64,000 bases of DNA. Source: Artemisia argyi (lineage: Eukaryota; Streptophyta; Magnoliopsida; Asterales; Asteraceae). How positions within the stretch are numbered: the stretch's first letter is position 1; every line of letters begins with the position of its first letter. The notes under the pieces are model-generated. The model worked only from the letters and a program-made list of their open reading frames with translations, was not told the DNA's origin and ran no database searches. The DNA is taken from the NCBI GenBank assembly GCA_030686995.1, contig CM060692.1, forward strand, positions 16,163,465 through 16,227,464, read 5' to 3'. Shown here piece by piece: positions 12,617-23,938 of this stretch. The translations under genes were made by a program, and so were the position numbers.

Positions 12617-13897
12617 TTGATTTTAATTTGTTGGGTACAAGGGATTTGGTGGCCAGGTTAAGATGAATGTGGTTTCTATACTAAGATAGGTGTATGTTTT
12701 GTTAAATTATCGGTAGCCGTTAGCAATTAGTTGTGTAAGTAATTATTAAGTGTAAAATAGCTAAAAGTACCCAAAAGCTCAAACACAAATATGACACGCT
12801 AACTATCTTTGTGAGGAAGAAAGGAAATGTCCCACATAGTTAAAAGAAGAAAGTTAGAAGAGATTTATAAACAAGAATATGAAACGCATGTTAAAAACTT
12901 TTTGAGTAAGTATAAATTAAATGTAATGGTTACAAAGTACCAACTCTTCAATGTGTGCCTACTCATACGGTTTTTTTTTGCTTTGTTACAAAGTTCTTTT
13001 TTTTAACTCTGTTACAAACAAATGTATGAGAATACACAAACATTGTACTGTATGTATTTGTTATAAACTCTTTAATCTGCACGTTCCAATTCAGATTTTG
13101 TTGATCTTTGTAATAAACCTAACACCTAATCGCCATATCAATCTATCACTAAAGGATATATCACTCATATCCATCGTCGTAGCCAATTATCATTATATAA
13201 ATCTTTGTAGGATAGATGCTATCGGTAAATCATCACATCATATCGACTCATGGAGTTTATATTACTCTATAATTTCACTCAAGTAAAGTCCAAGTTTATT
13301 ATACTTTAATTCTCATTTGTAATGTGTGCAATCCCGAGTTCTCGAGTTCGATTCTAGTCATATACATATTAATATTTATCCACAAACTCTAACATTTTCA
13401 ACAATTTTATACGATGATTTCTTTGTTGCTGCAACTGAATACAATGGAGAGTACATTGGGTACTTGAACCTGCTAACCATGGCCAAACCCAAAGATGAGC
13501 TCAGTCAAGTTATCCGACAAGACAAGTTGGATACTCGAATTGGAAATATGTACTTTATTACATGGTTTTTTGTTGAGAAAAAAAAAAGTTATATGTGTGC
13601 ATATTAAAACAAAATTTGCAAGTGTAACTAGTACATAAAACAAGACGTTGAAGGAAGTATGTTGTTTTTAATTACATAAATTTTAACCTTAACATAAAAA
13701 TTGTGATTTTGTCGAAATGTAAAAATTTATAGCGAGTTTGATATAACTTAAGTTACGGATTTTTGAATTGATTCATTTGGTTGGATTCAATGTAAATTTT
13801 TAGCCCAAAGTTCAAGTCTTGTTCACAGTCCATATTGGGGGTTTAGGTGAACCAAGTCAGTTCTTTGTGGTGATATAGTTTCTACTAATGTAACAAA
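12617..13897. other. Noncoding repeat-unit flank
   Basis: No gene supported. It holds the USE-like/TATA-like pair at 12829-12870, a T-rich stretch at 12969-13005, and from 13613 the left arm of the segmental duplication. An open frame at 13326-13607 lacks any domain and has counterparts with stops near 33170 and 44750. Confidence 0.6.
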
Positions 13898-14143
13898 CAA
13901 GGTTTTAAACCCGCACGTTGTCGCGGGATGTTTCAAGGTATGCATGCTCACCCGGTCCGAGTAATCTCCAAAAAAAGAGCCCACCCAAACAAAAAAAAAA
14001 AAAAAAAAAGCAAAAAGGCCGGTTACTGTAGCAACCCCGAAAAAAAAAGGGGGGGCCAAGGCCCGTTACTGTAGACAACTGTAGAAAGAATAGTAAAATG
14101 GGTACTATTCATCAAAGGCCACGGGAAATGTATATATTTATAA
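13898..14143 (-). mobile_element. Candidate small Helitron-like insertion (about 246 bp)
   Basis: These bases are absent from the duplicate copy, where AAA at 21511-21513 runs directly into TACCACT. On the minus strand the insert sits between A and T, ends CTTG (one base from CTAG) and has a GC-rich hairpin, CCCGC/GCGGG, about 11 bp before that end. Its other end is TTATAAATATATAC rather than TC. A 20-bp class A-run and GC-rich inner bases set it apart from its surroundings. Helitron identity is inference; the insertion itself is direct. Confidence 0.5.
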
Positions 14144-14145
14144 TA

Positions 14146-14327
14146 CCACTTGACTCTCAACCTCAACAACTTTCACAAACTTATGTTCTTCCATGGAAAA
14201 TTGTCCTAGTTCTTGCACTTCTTGGTTGTTTTTCATCTGTGATCTTTGTACGACCACCCGGTATCGCATTTGTTAAGAAAAGCATGCACATCGAAGTTGC
14301 GACGGTTAAGATTGTTGTTTTGGCCAT
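14146..14327 (-). pseudogene. Phytocystatin 5'-half pseudogene, frameshifted
   Basis: The ATG is the complement of CAT at 14325-14327, followed by a signal peptide (MAKTTILTVATSMCML...) and PGGRTK, the N-terminal Gly pair of the mature inhibitor. A 2-bp loss just after GGRTKI shifts the frame. The next frame gives QEVQELGQFSMEEH and then KFVKVVEVESQVV. The [10 protein letters not shown] segment is missing, and the copy stops at QVV of the QxVxG loop, where the insertion at 13898-14143 and then unrelated unit sequence follow. The duplicate is at 21512-21697, and the same truncation point occurs at 33586 and 60411. Confidence 0.85.
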
Positions 14328-14555
14328 TGGATATATAATTATTTAGTAATATAGTTGTAATGTAATTGTTAAGTAAGAATTAACCGATCAATATTTATTC
14401 TATTAGTAAATTAATCATCAATATGGACACTTAAACATAATAAACAAGTTGAACACTTATTATGAAAGCTTCAAATTACTCACCGTCAAACACAAAGGAG
14501 TGTAGCCAAGTATTTTTGTGAGTAAGAAGGAAATGAGTGTTGGATTTGTGACTTT

Positions 14556-14601
14556 GTCCCATATAGGTGAAGGAACAAACATGTATCATATTTATAAACA
14601 T
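14556..14601 (+). promoter_or_regulatory. USE-like/TATA-like pair, diverged
   Basis: GTCCCATATAG at 14556-14566 is followed 25 bp later by TTATAA, in opposite orientation to the cystatin copy whose ATG is at 14327. It lies about 230 bp upstream of that ATG, so any transcript would run away from the cystatin. Confidence 0.25.
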
Positions 14602-15372
14602 GACCATAAATTTAATAACAAGTTTCTTAGGAACATATCTGTTAAATGTGTATGTTATAAACTATTAAATATGTGTGTTGCTGAGTAACTTTTTGTTAAC
14701 CTTTTTCCAAATATGTCAATCTATCACTAAAATATTGACTGATCGGTAAATTATTTGGATACTATTTCTTTTTTACTAAGATGCGAGAGCAATAGAGAAG
14801 CGACCAAGAGCGAGACAAGTCCTTACTCGATATTTTAAAGAAAGAAAAATGTCTCCTAGTTAAGAATTCTATAAACTTGCTCCTATATGTTACATACAAC
14901 TTGAATAATTGGGTGTTTGGATTGGCATTTTAAAGAGAGCTTAAGATGTTTCAAACACCTAGAAGAGAAAAATAATTCTTACATAAATAAGTTTTGCAAT
15001 TAAACTCCATTTTTTGGGCTTATTATGTTTTGAGGGCTTATTGCATTTTGTAACTGAAATAAGCCAATAAGCACCCAATATAAGCCAAATCCAAACATCC
15101 CCTGCATCCTTTCACAATGAAACTATTCTGTTTTCTAGATTGTGGGCTATGAGCATAGAGTTAGACAAAACACTGAGAAATTAAGTTGTAAACAAAATGC
15201 AACTACCTACAAAACCGAATGTATTAATAAGTTTAACTAAAATCATGGTAACAAGCTAAAACTTTAAGCTTGTAAGAAACTAAAACTTCTTACTTCGTAC
15301 CAATGCCGGTTATTAACCAAAACGTACATAAATGATATCTTTTGTGATATAGCTAGAACACACACTAAAAAA

Positions 15373-15713
15373 CTTGCTCAACTCTCTTGAATCTACTTCA
15401 ACCCTTTTCCAGGTCAAAAAGTAAGCAACTCTTTTGAATTTCAGCATCAAAAAAGCTATTCTCACCACCTCCCGAACTTATCGCTTTAATTGTCAAATAG
15501 TACTTAGTCCTGGATACCACTGGAATCTCAGCCTTGACAACTTTCACAAACTTTAAACCATTCGAACCAACTTTTTGATTATTTTCCTAGCTCTTGAACT
15601 TCTTGGTTGTTTTTCACGTCCTTTATCTTAGTACGACCACCTGGTATCGCGTTTGCTAGGAAGACGATGCACATAAAAGTTGTGATGGTTAGGAATAGTG
15701 TTGATTTAGCCAA
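15373..15713 (-). pseudogene. Phytocystatin pseudogene, start codon lost, two deletions
   Basis: This copy covers the full gene but is heavily damaged. The start triplet, ATG in relatives, is TTG here (complement of CAA at 15711-15713). A 17-bp deletion removes the tyrosine-containing end of the helix (the RYCVEE equivalent) and shifts the frame. Another deletion removes the VVKPW segment and the residues after it. The [14 protein letters not shown] stretch and the FVKVVKAEI part are still readable, with QWYPGL-like residues in place of QVVSG. Its duplicate is at 22743-23083 with identical lesions, so the lesions predate the copying. Confidence 0.85.
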
Positions 15714-16440
15714 TGGTGAGTTTAAGGTTTTGGTTTAGTCTGAGGGTATGAAGTGATGTTTATTCATGAAGGGTGTAACGCGTTTTTGGAATATGACTAG
15801 CAAGTTAACTGGTATATTCTTTTTAATAATCATAATAATGACAGATATGATAATCCAACAGAATTTCATAAAAATTAAGGTTTAAATAAAATATTAAGTT
15901 GTAGATTGATAGTTGTTGCATTAGGCCATTACCGTATGAGTCGAACACGTTATCTATATGTTTTCTACTTTCAAAGACGTGGTCTATTTGCATGGAATTT
16001 AGAGTGCATGCTTTCCTTTTTTCAGGATTAAGTTTCTGTCAGTGGAGTAGTTTTTCAGGATTAGGACGTTAGTTTAGTTTTCGTGAACTGTTTCCTTTTA
16101 AGGTCCAAATTGATGCAACGGTTTTTCAATAAAAAATGGTCCGGAAATGACTGATAACGGGACCGGGTCTGAAACAGGTGTCCGGGTCATATTTATGTCA
16201 TACACGGGTCAGGTCACAAGTACTAGAGAACCTCCAAACCATGGCCAAAGCAAAAGATGAGTCGAGTTTCGTTTTGGGAAGAAGAAAAAGTTATGCGTAT
16301 GTACATTAGAACAAAATTTAAAAGTTCATAACATTAACTGTAACAAGTACATAAACAAGACGTTGAAGAAAGTGCATTGTTTTTAATTACATAAAATTGA
16401 ACCTTATATACATAAAAATTGTAATTTTGTTGAAGAAAAC

Positions 16441-16568
16441 CGTTCTAGTTCTTGCACTTCTTGATTGTTTTTCACGTCTGTGATCTTTGTACGACCACCC
16501 TGTATCGCGTTTGCTAGGAAAAGCATGCACATCAAAGTTGTGACGGTTAAGATTGTTGTTTTGGCCAT
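16441..16568 (-). pseudogene. Phytocystatin signal-peptide fragment
   Basis: The ATG is the complement of CAT at 16566-16568. The signal peptide, the glycine-rich start of the mature region and the NNQEVQELE helix start are present, then homology stops near 16441. Only about 40 codons remain and both inhibitory loops are absent. The duplicate is at 23811-23938. Confidence 0.8.
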
Positions 16569-18456
16569 TGGTTATATCTCGTTTAGTAATATAGTTGTAA
16601 TGTAATTGTTAAGTAAGATTAACCGATCATATTTATTTTATTAGTATTTTAATCAAACATGGACACTAAACATAATGAAAAAGTTGAACGTGTATTACGA
16701 AAAGCTTCTGTGAGTAAGAAGGAAATGAGTGTTGGATTTGGGACTTTATCCCACATTGCTGAAGGAGTAAACGTGTAAGAGATTTATAAGCAAGATTATG
16801 AAGTTACTAAACAAGTAGCTCAAATTGTGATACACAATAACTGTCTTTGTTATAAACTCTTCAATGTGCATGATGATTGAGTTATTTTTGGTTATTCTTT
16901 TTCTCAAATAAAACCTAACACCTAACCATCATTACTACTAGTAATTTTTAGTTTTGTAACCTTTTCTTGTATTGATCTTCCTATTACGTGAGTAACTCGT
17001 TTTGTTACCGTTGATTATTATTGGTAAACTTTGTATAGAAGAAAAAAAAGAGTAGAGTTTGAAGTCTTTGTTACAAAAACTTAATAGCTCGTACAATTTT
17101 TCCAAACTCAAATAGTACTCCCAATAAAGTTGGGTAAAATTGAGGCTAAAACTCTGAAAGCATAACATTAACTTTAAGAAATAATATTCAAAGGCAATAT
17201 GGTATATAAAGTTAGAAGAGTTACACTCATTTACCTTGTGCCGTTAACCACTTTCGAGTTTCTTTCACAAACCTCTTATGCACATAAGACATTAAGGTTA
17301 GGATCAGTTATATTAGTGACCTGTTGCTGATGATATACAATAGAACTACTCAAGAAAGTGAACGGGTTTAGTATATGTTAATACGCACATCATTGCTCGT
17401 ACTTGTTAATACCGATATATGCAAAAGATATAAAGTCATATTACCATGTAATCCTTATTCCCAAAATGGCTGAAGTCTTTGAGGCTTTTTGCTGGTGACT
17501 TATTGGCTCACATGTCTCACCACTTCGAGATGAAATTACCATGTTTCCCATGTTGATATCCTCAAACTGTACTAATAACCCAAAATATGCATGGTTCCCC
17601 TTACATTAATGACCTTGGGCTAGTCCCTTGATAACATTATGCTGAGGACTTACAGATGACTCGACAATTTGTGTTAACGTAAGTTAGTCTAAGACTTTAC
17701 ATTGAAAATGATTTATCTTTTGGTATTTGAAGGTTTGAAACTGTAGTGGAAATGGGAGTCTTTTTATTCGAATGTGAGCTCTTTGTCAAGATTGTTTGGA
17801 CAATTGGATAGCTCAAAGGTATCTGCTAAATTTATGCTTGATCAAAGCAAACTCGATTTGAGCTTAATTGTTGAGCTTATTTATGTACTCAAACTTGGTA
17901 AAGGTTATAGCTTTAGCCAATACTAGCTATTGCATAAATTGACCCATTTTCTCAGTGAGCATCTAATAAGAAGATTCAACAAAGAAAATATACAGATCTT
18001 CCTATTGAATGCTTGGCAACCGTTTGGTAAATCTATAATTGATAATTATAACGTTATAATTTATCATAATTTTCGGGTAAACATATGACCTAAATACTTT
18101 GCTTTTAGGAGCGAGGACGCTAATTTTATTGTTTATTATGGCCGGTTATTATTCTTAGTCCTTATAAAAGAAAAGTAAAATTTGAATGTCTCTGTTACAA
18201 AAACTTCAAGTTTATACAATTTTTTCCATACTCAAATACTCCACCCAAGGCCCCCAAGCAGTGGACGGTGTTCTAAATATGAAAGCATAGTATATGCACC
18301 ATGGTATATAACTTTAATACATACAATTTATATGCACCATGGTATGTAAGCTTAGAAGGTTTTCTCCCATTTACCAATGTGAGATAAAACCAAAACTTAT
18401 TTCCATCTTTTAAGTTTATGCTTCATGTTGAACATATATTAGCTAGTCAATTGTTT
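16569..18456. other. Noncoding sequence, partly duplicated
   Basis: No supported gene. 16.93-17.17 kb contains a 76-codon minus-strand open frame, repeated exactly at 24304-24534 because it lies in the duplication. It has no recognisable domain. 17.03-17.2 kb is weakly similar to 18.17-18.3 kb (TTTGTTACAAAAACTT...), an older internal repeat. Confidence 0.55.
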
Positions 18457-18734
18457 TTTTTTTTAGAAAGTAAACATAATGTTAAGAACCCCGGAAAAAG
18501 AAAATACAATACAAGGTGTCCCGCCTCAATTAAAAAAGATAATTAAAAGAGGACGGAACCCGAAGAAATAAACTAAACTTACAACTGAGAAAGAGTTTAC
18601 ACAAAGAAAAACTAATACTGTCACAAGAATACAAGCCTAGATTCCAAAATGAAATACCAGCAGTCCATCACATTTGTTCACAAATGATACCATTGCAAAC
18701 ACTACCTTACAGCTTCTGAGTATGACTATTTGCT
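18457..18734 (-). mobile_element. Retroposon insertion (5'-truncated LINE or processed sequence)
   Basis: A 278-bp block starts on the plus strand with a T-run (a poly(A) tail on the minus strand) and is flanked by an 11-bp direct repeat, GTCAATTGTTT, at 18446-18456 and 18735-18745. The paralogous, uninterrupted region lies near 26431-26470. Poly(A) plus a long target duplication indicates L1-type retroposition. The body contains no recognisable coding domain, so the source is unknown. Confidence 0.75.
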
Positions 18735-18745
18735 GTCAATTGTTT

Positions 18746-19861
18746 GATTTTGAAGTTAGTAATGGATGTGAAGTATCCCTTGCAACATTTTCTCGTAAAG
18801 CTTCAAATTGCTCATCGTAAAACACAAAGAAGTGTAGCCAAGTATTTTTGTGAGTAAGAAGGAAATGAGTGTTGAATTTGTGACTTTGTCCCACAACAAA
18901 TATGTAAGAGATTTATAACCAAGATTATGAAGTTACTAACCAAATAGCTCTCGAGCAAACCTTCATTAATTGTCTCTTTAATGTGCGTATTGCTTGAGTT
19001 ATATTTTGTTAATGTTTCTTAAATAAAACCTAACACTTTTTGTGGATGTAGGCGTAGCCAATTATCTGTTCAATTTTTCATTGGTCTTTGTAAGATAGAA
19101 CCAAGCATTTAATAGTCTATCTCTTATTTTATGTCACTCAAATAACATGTAACTATAAGCTAACGTCGGTCGCTCATCACTCTAAAAACCATTTGAAGTA
19201 GTAACAATAACATAAAACTAATTAAAAAGAACCAATTTTCTAACGACCATGACGATCGGTGTCATAACCAATATGAGAAGCAAATCATGAAACTAACTTG
19301 GCTAATATCTTTTGTTTTGAAGAGGCAAGAGCAATAGTGAAGCAATAAGCCAATAAGCAAACAATATGAGCTTGCTCCTCTGTTCCTTGCGACTTGCACA
19401 AAGCTGCATAATGGGGTGTTTTGGTTTAGCCCGCTTGAAGAAAAAATAATAATTCTCGATATAAATAAGTCTTGCAATTAAACTCCATTTTTTGGGCTTA
19501 TTATATTATTAAATAAGTGTTGCCTAGGTAATTTACCGGGATATGCCTTCCTTGTTGGGTGGGGGGCTCGGTACCAAAAAGGTACACGGACTTGAGATGG
19601 TTCCGCCAAATACCAGTTTTTTTTTTAGGGCTTATTGCATTTTGAAACTGAAATAAGCCAATAAGCACCCAATATAAGCTAAATCCAAACATCCCCTGCA
19701 TCCTTTCAGAATAAAGCCGAAAGTGTTTCCAAGCTCAACTAAAATCATGGTAACAAGCTCAAACTTTAAGCTTATAAGAAACTCAAACTTCTTACTTATC
19801 AAACAAAACATACATAAATAATATCTTTCGTGAGATAGCTAGATCACATAATTTATTCATA
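18746..19861. other. Noncoding repeat-unit flank with an interrupted MITE block
   Basis: No gene. The decayed MITE block common to the units (GTTTTGGTTTAGC at about 19418 to GCACCCAATATAAGC at about 19680) is interrupted at about 19506-19627 by a GC-richer stretch (CCTAGGTAATTTACCGGGAT...). Paralogues at 15018 and 22388 lack that stretch. Its type is unclear. Confidence 0.55.
19506..19627. mobile_element. Copy-specific insertion of unknown type (about 120 bp)
   Basis: Absent from the aligned paralogues, where GGGCTTATT is followed almost at once by GGGCTTATTGCATTTTG. It ends in a T-run. It is SINE-sized, but I cannot find convincing A-box and B-box promoter motifs. Confidence 0.4.
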
Positions 19862-20040
19862 AAACCATCATAACAAGCCCATAATTAGTCAACAAACACA
19901 GAAGACATAGGTAAATCTACTTCAAGCCTTTTCTGGGTCGAAAAGTGAGCAACTCTTTAGAATGCACCCATGGTTTGACCACAATTTCAGCATCAAAAAA
20001 ACTATTTTCACCACCTTTCGAACTTATCGCTTTAATTGTC
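19862..20040 (-). pseudogene. Phytocystatin C-terminal fragment
   Basis: The minus strand reads from the TIKAISSKGGE strand through VVK and SKEL to the tail, with the Trp codon position changed by an ACC-to-CCA-like shift in the motif. Homology ends at TTAATTGTCA (20040), where unit flank sequence takes over. The first two-thirds of the gene are missing. Confidence 0.75.
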
Positions 20041-21511
20041 ACAAACTATTCTTACATGCGCATTAAATGTCGTGGTCACAAACTCTTCATTGTGTACGTA
20101 GCCAAATCTTTCTTTTTTAACTTTGTAACAAATGAACGCACCAGCAAAACTCTATTATAGTTTAACACCAAAATATTACTATCTCTTTAATCTTAGTTAC
20201 TCCAGATAATCTTGAATATTTTCTTACTCTACAAACCGATTGTGCATTACGGGTTATTTTTTTCGCTTACAATAAACTGTTATGAGACTGCATTAATCCT
20301 GGGGTGTACAGTACGTAGGCTTGAAGCGATTAAACGGGCTCCGTAGAAACCTTAAAAGGACAGAGAAGTTCTTCTCGTGCAGATTCTGTTAACTGTTTAT
20401 AACTAAGATTAAGTAGTTTTTTTTATGTGAGAATAACCACGAAATAAGCTCTTTAATGTGAGAATAACCACGAAAACTTTTTACTAATCTTTGTCAATAA
20501 AACCTAACACCAAATCATCACATCAACCTATCTTTAAAGTTTATATCACTCTATTTTTCAATCTTAACGTTGCCAATTATCTTTTTCATCAACCTTTTTA
20601 AGACTAACTAAGAAATTTTAAATATTAAACATTTATAATACGCTATTCATTTATATTATACGCAAGCTTATTAACAAGATCGATAAAAGCTTATAAATGA
20701 GCTCAAAATAAATATACTATGAGGCAATCTTTAACTTTTCATTGACACATCGTAATAATGAGCCAAGCTCGAGCCTGTATAAAATATCACAAGTCGAGCC
20801 GAGCTTGAGGTTTATAAAACTTTAACGAGACGAGCTTAGGTTCGGCTCGTTCCCATCCCTACTTTCTACCATTTGTCTTAAAATACATTAACTAAAAGAT
20901 GTTCATCATTTTGTTTATAACTTACTCAGCAAAACTTTTTTTCCAAAACAATTTTATTAATTAACATATGTACACGTCAGGCACCTCCATATATTTTTAA
21001 TGTTTTTTTGCAATAATTGTGTACAATGATTTCTTTGATGCTGCAACTGAATAGAATGGAGCTCAGTCAAGTTATCGGACAAGACATGTTGGCTACTTGA
21101 ACTGAAAATATGTACTTTATTATATCCTTTTTGGATGAAAAAATAAAAATTAAAAATAAAAAAATAAAAGCTATATGTGTGCATTTTAAAACAAAATTTG
21201 GAACTTAGTAGTTAGTACAGTAATATAAAGTGTAACTAGTACATAAAACAAGACGTTGAAGGAAGTATGTTGTTTTCAATTACATGAATTTTAACCTTAA
21301 CATAAAAATTGTGATTTTGTCGAAATATAAAAAATTACAGCGAGTTTGATACTTTGATATAACTTAAGTTACAGATTTTTTAATTGATTCACTTGGTCGG
21401 ATTCGATGTAAATTTTTAGCCCAAAGTTCAAGTCTTGTTCACGGTCCATATTGGGGGTTTAGGTGAACCAAGTCAGTTCTTTGTGGTGATAGAGTTTCTA
21501 CTAATGTAACA
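20041..21511. other. Noncoding repeat-unit flank
   Basis: No gene supported. 20.5-20.95 kb parallels 32.8-33.1 kb and 44.28-44.7 kb. It includes the uninterrupted form (20543/20544) of the site hit by the Helitron at 43697-44275. A short unique stretch at 20.27-20.4 kb is unassigned. Confidence 0.6.
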
Positions 21512-21697
21512 AATACCACTTGACTCTCAACCTCAACAATTTTCACAAACTTATGTTCTTCCATGGAAAATTGTCCTAGTTCTTGCACTTCTTGGTTGTT
21601 TTTCATCTGTGATCTTTGTACGACCACCCGGTATCGCATTTGTTAAGAAAAGCATGCACATCGAAGTTGCGACGGTTAAGATTGTTGTTTTGGCCAT
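21512..21697 (-). pseudogene. Phytocystatin 5'-half pseudogene (duplicate of 14146-14327)
   Basis: Nearly identical to its partner: ATG at 21695-21697 (complement), signal peptide, PGGRTK, the same 2-bp frameshift and truncation at ESQVV. Here the truncated frame runs straight on into unit sequence (read as FVTLVETLSPQ...), showing the fusion joint without the insertion present in copy 1. Confidence 0.85.
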
Positions 21698-22742
21698 TGG
21701 ATATATAATCATTTAGTAATATAGTTGTAATGTAATTGTTAAGTAAGAATTAACCGATCAATATTTATTCTATTAGTAAATTAATCATCAATATGGACAC
21801 TTAAACATAATAAACAAGTTGAACACTTATTATGAAAGCTTCAAATTACTCACCGTCAAACACAAAGGAGTGTAGCCAAGTATTTTTGTGAGTAAGAAGG
21901 AAATGAGTGTTGGATTTGTGACTTTGTCCCATATAGGTGAAGGAACAAACATGTATCATATTTATAAACATGACCATAAATTTAATAACAAGTTTCTTAG
22001 GAACATATCTGTTAAACGTGTATGTTATAAACTATTAAATATGTGTGTTGCTGAGTAACTTTTTGTTAACCTTTTTCCAAATATGTCAATCTATCGCTAA
22101 AATATTGACTGATCGGTAAATTATTTGGATACTATTTCTTTTTTACTAAGATGCGAGAGCAATAGAGAAGCGACCAAGAGCGAGACAAGTCCTTACTCGA
22201 TATTTTAAAGAAAGAAAAATGTCTCCTAGTTATGAATTCTATAAACTTGCTCCTATATGTTACATACAACTTGAATAATTGGGCGTTTGGATTGGCATTC
22301 TAAAGAGAGCTTAAGATGTTTCAAACACCTAGAAGAGAAAAATAATTCTTACATAAATAAGTTCTGCAATTAAACTCCATTTTTTGGGCTTATTATGTTT
22401 TGAGGGCTTATTGCATTTTGTAACTGAAATAAGCCAATAAGCACCCAATATAAGCCAAATCCAAACATCCCCTGCATCCTTTCACAATGAAACTATTCTG
22501 TTTTCTAGATTGTGGGCTATGAGCATAGAGTTAGACAAAACACTGAGAAATTAAGTTGTAATCAAAATGCAACTACCTACAAAACCGAATGTATTAATAA
22601 GTTTAACTAAAATCATGGTAACAAGCTAAAACTTTAAGCTTGTAAGAAACTAAAACTTCTTACTTCGTACCAATGCCGGTTATTAACCAAAACGTACATA
22701 AATGATATCTTTTGTGATATAGCTAGAACACACACTAAAAAA

Positions 22743-23083
22743 CTTGCTCAACTCTCTTGAATCTACTTCAACCCTTTTCCAGGTCAAAAAGTAAGCAACT
22801 CTTTTGAATTTCAGCATCAAAAAAGCTATTCTCACCACCTCCCGAACTTATCGCTTTAATTGTCAAATAGTACTTAGTCCTGGATACCACTGGAATCTCA
22901 GCCTTGACAACTTTCACAAACTTTAAACCATTCGAACCAACTTTTTGATTATTTTCCTAGCTCTTGAACTTCTTGGTTGTTTTTCACGTCCTTTATCTTA
23001 GTACGACCACCTGGTATCGCGTTTGCTAGGAAGACGATGCACATAAAAGTTGTGATGGTTAGGAATAGTGTTGATTTAGCCAA
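22743..23083 (-). pseudogene. Phytocystatin pseudogene (duplicate of 15373-15713)
   Basis: It has the same lost start (TTG at 23081-23083, complement), 17-bp helix deletion and loss of the VVKPW region as the partner. Identity of lesions shows it was copied as a dead gene. Confidence 0.85.
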
Positions 23084-23810
23084 TGGTGAGTTTAAGGTTT
23101 TGGTTTAGTCTGAGGGTATGAAGTGATGTTTATTCATGAAGGGTGTAACGCGTTTTTGGAATATGACTAGCAAGTTAACTGGTATATTCTTTTTAATAAT
23201 CATAATAATGACAGATATGATAATCCAACAGAATTTCATAAAAATTAAGGTTTAAATAAAATATTAAGTTGTAGATTGATAGTTGTTGCATTAGGCCATT
23301 ACCGTATGAGTCGAACACGTTATCTATATGTTTTCTACTTTCAAAGACGTGGTCTATTTGCATGGAATTTAGAGTGCATGCTTTCCTTTTTTCAGGATTA
23401 AGTTTCTGTCAGTGGAGTAGTTTTTCAGGATTAGGACGTTAGTTTAGTTTTCGTGAACTGTTTCCTTTTAAGGTCCAAATTGATGCAACGGTTTTTCAAT
23501 AAAAAATGGTCCGGAAATGACTGATAACGGGACCGGGTCTGAAACAGGTGTCCGGGTCATATTTATGTCATACACGGGTCAGGTCACAAGTACTAGAGAA
23601 CCTCCAAACCATGGCCAAAGCAAAAGATGAGTCGAGTTTCGTTTTGGGAAGAAGAAAAAGTTATGCGTATGTACATTAGAACAAAATTTAAAAGTTCATA
23701 ACATTAACTGTAACAAGTACATAAACAAGACGTTGAAGAAAGTGCATTGTTTTTAATTACATAAAATTGAACCTTATATACATAAAAATTGTAATTTTGT
23801 TGAAGAAAAC

Positions 23811-23938
23811 CGTTCTAGTTCTTGCACTTCTTGATTGTTTTTCACGTCTGTGATCTTTGTACGACCACCCTGTATCGCGTTTGCTAGGAAAAGCATGCAC
23901 ATCAAAGTTGTGACGGTTAAGATTGTTGTTTTGGCCAT
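23811..23938 (-). pseudogene. Phytocystatin signal-peptide fragment (duplicate of 16441-16568)
   Basis: ATG at 23936-23938 (complement), signal peptide and the start of the mature region only; same end point as the partner copy. Confidence 0.8.

Larger units (their letters stand above)
14144..17445. repeat. Near-identical core of the segmental duplication
   Basis: Comparison with 21514-24811 by eye shows about eleven substitutions and one 4-bp indel over 3.3 kb. Both flanks of the older duplication are several percent divergent, so this core was homogenised or copied more recently. Confidence 0.85.
13613..18150. repeat. Segmental duplication, copy 1 (partner 21229-25663)
   Basis: This block matches 21229-25663 in the same orientation, offset about 7370 bp. 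Identity is roughly 95% at the left edge, almost complete between 14144 and 17445, and lower again to the right, with local rearrangement around 17555-17610. Copy 1 alone carries the 246-bp insertion at 13898-14143. Each copy holds three cystatin pseudogene pieces. Confidence 0.9.

Noticed and set aside
16938..17168. 76-codon frame conserved exactly at 24304-24534
   Set aside because: The identity comes from the recent duplication or conversion of the whole 3.3-kb tract, so it is no evidence of selection; no domain is recognisable.
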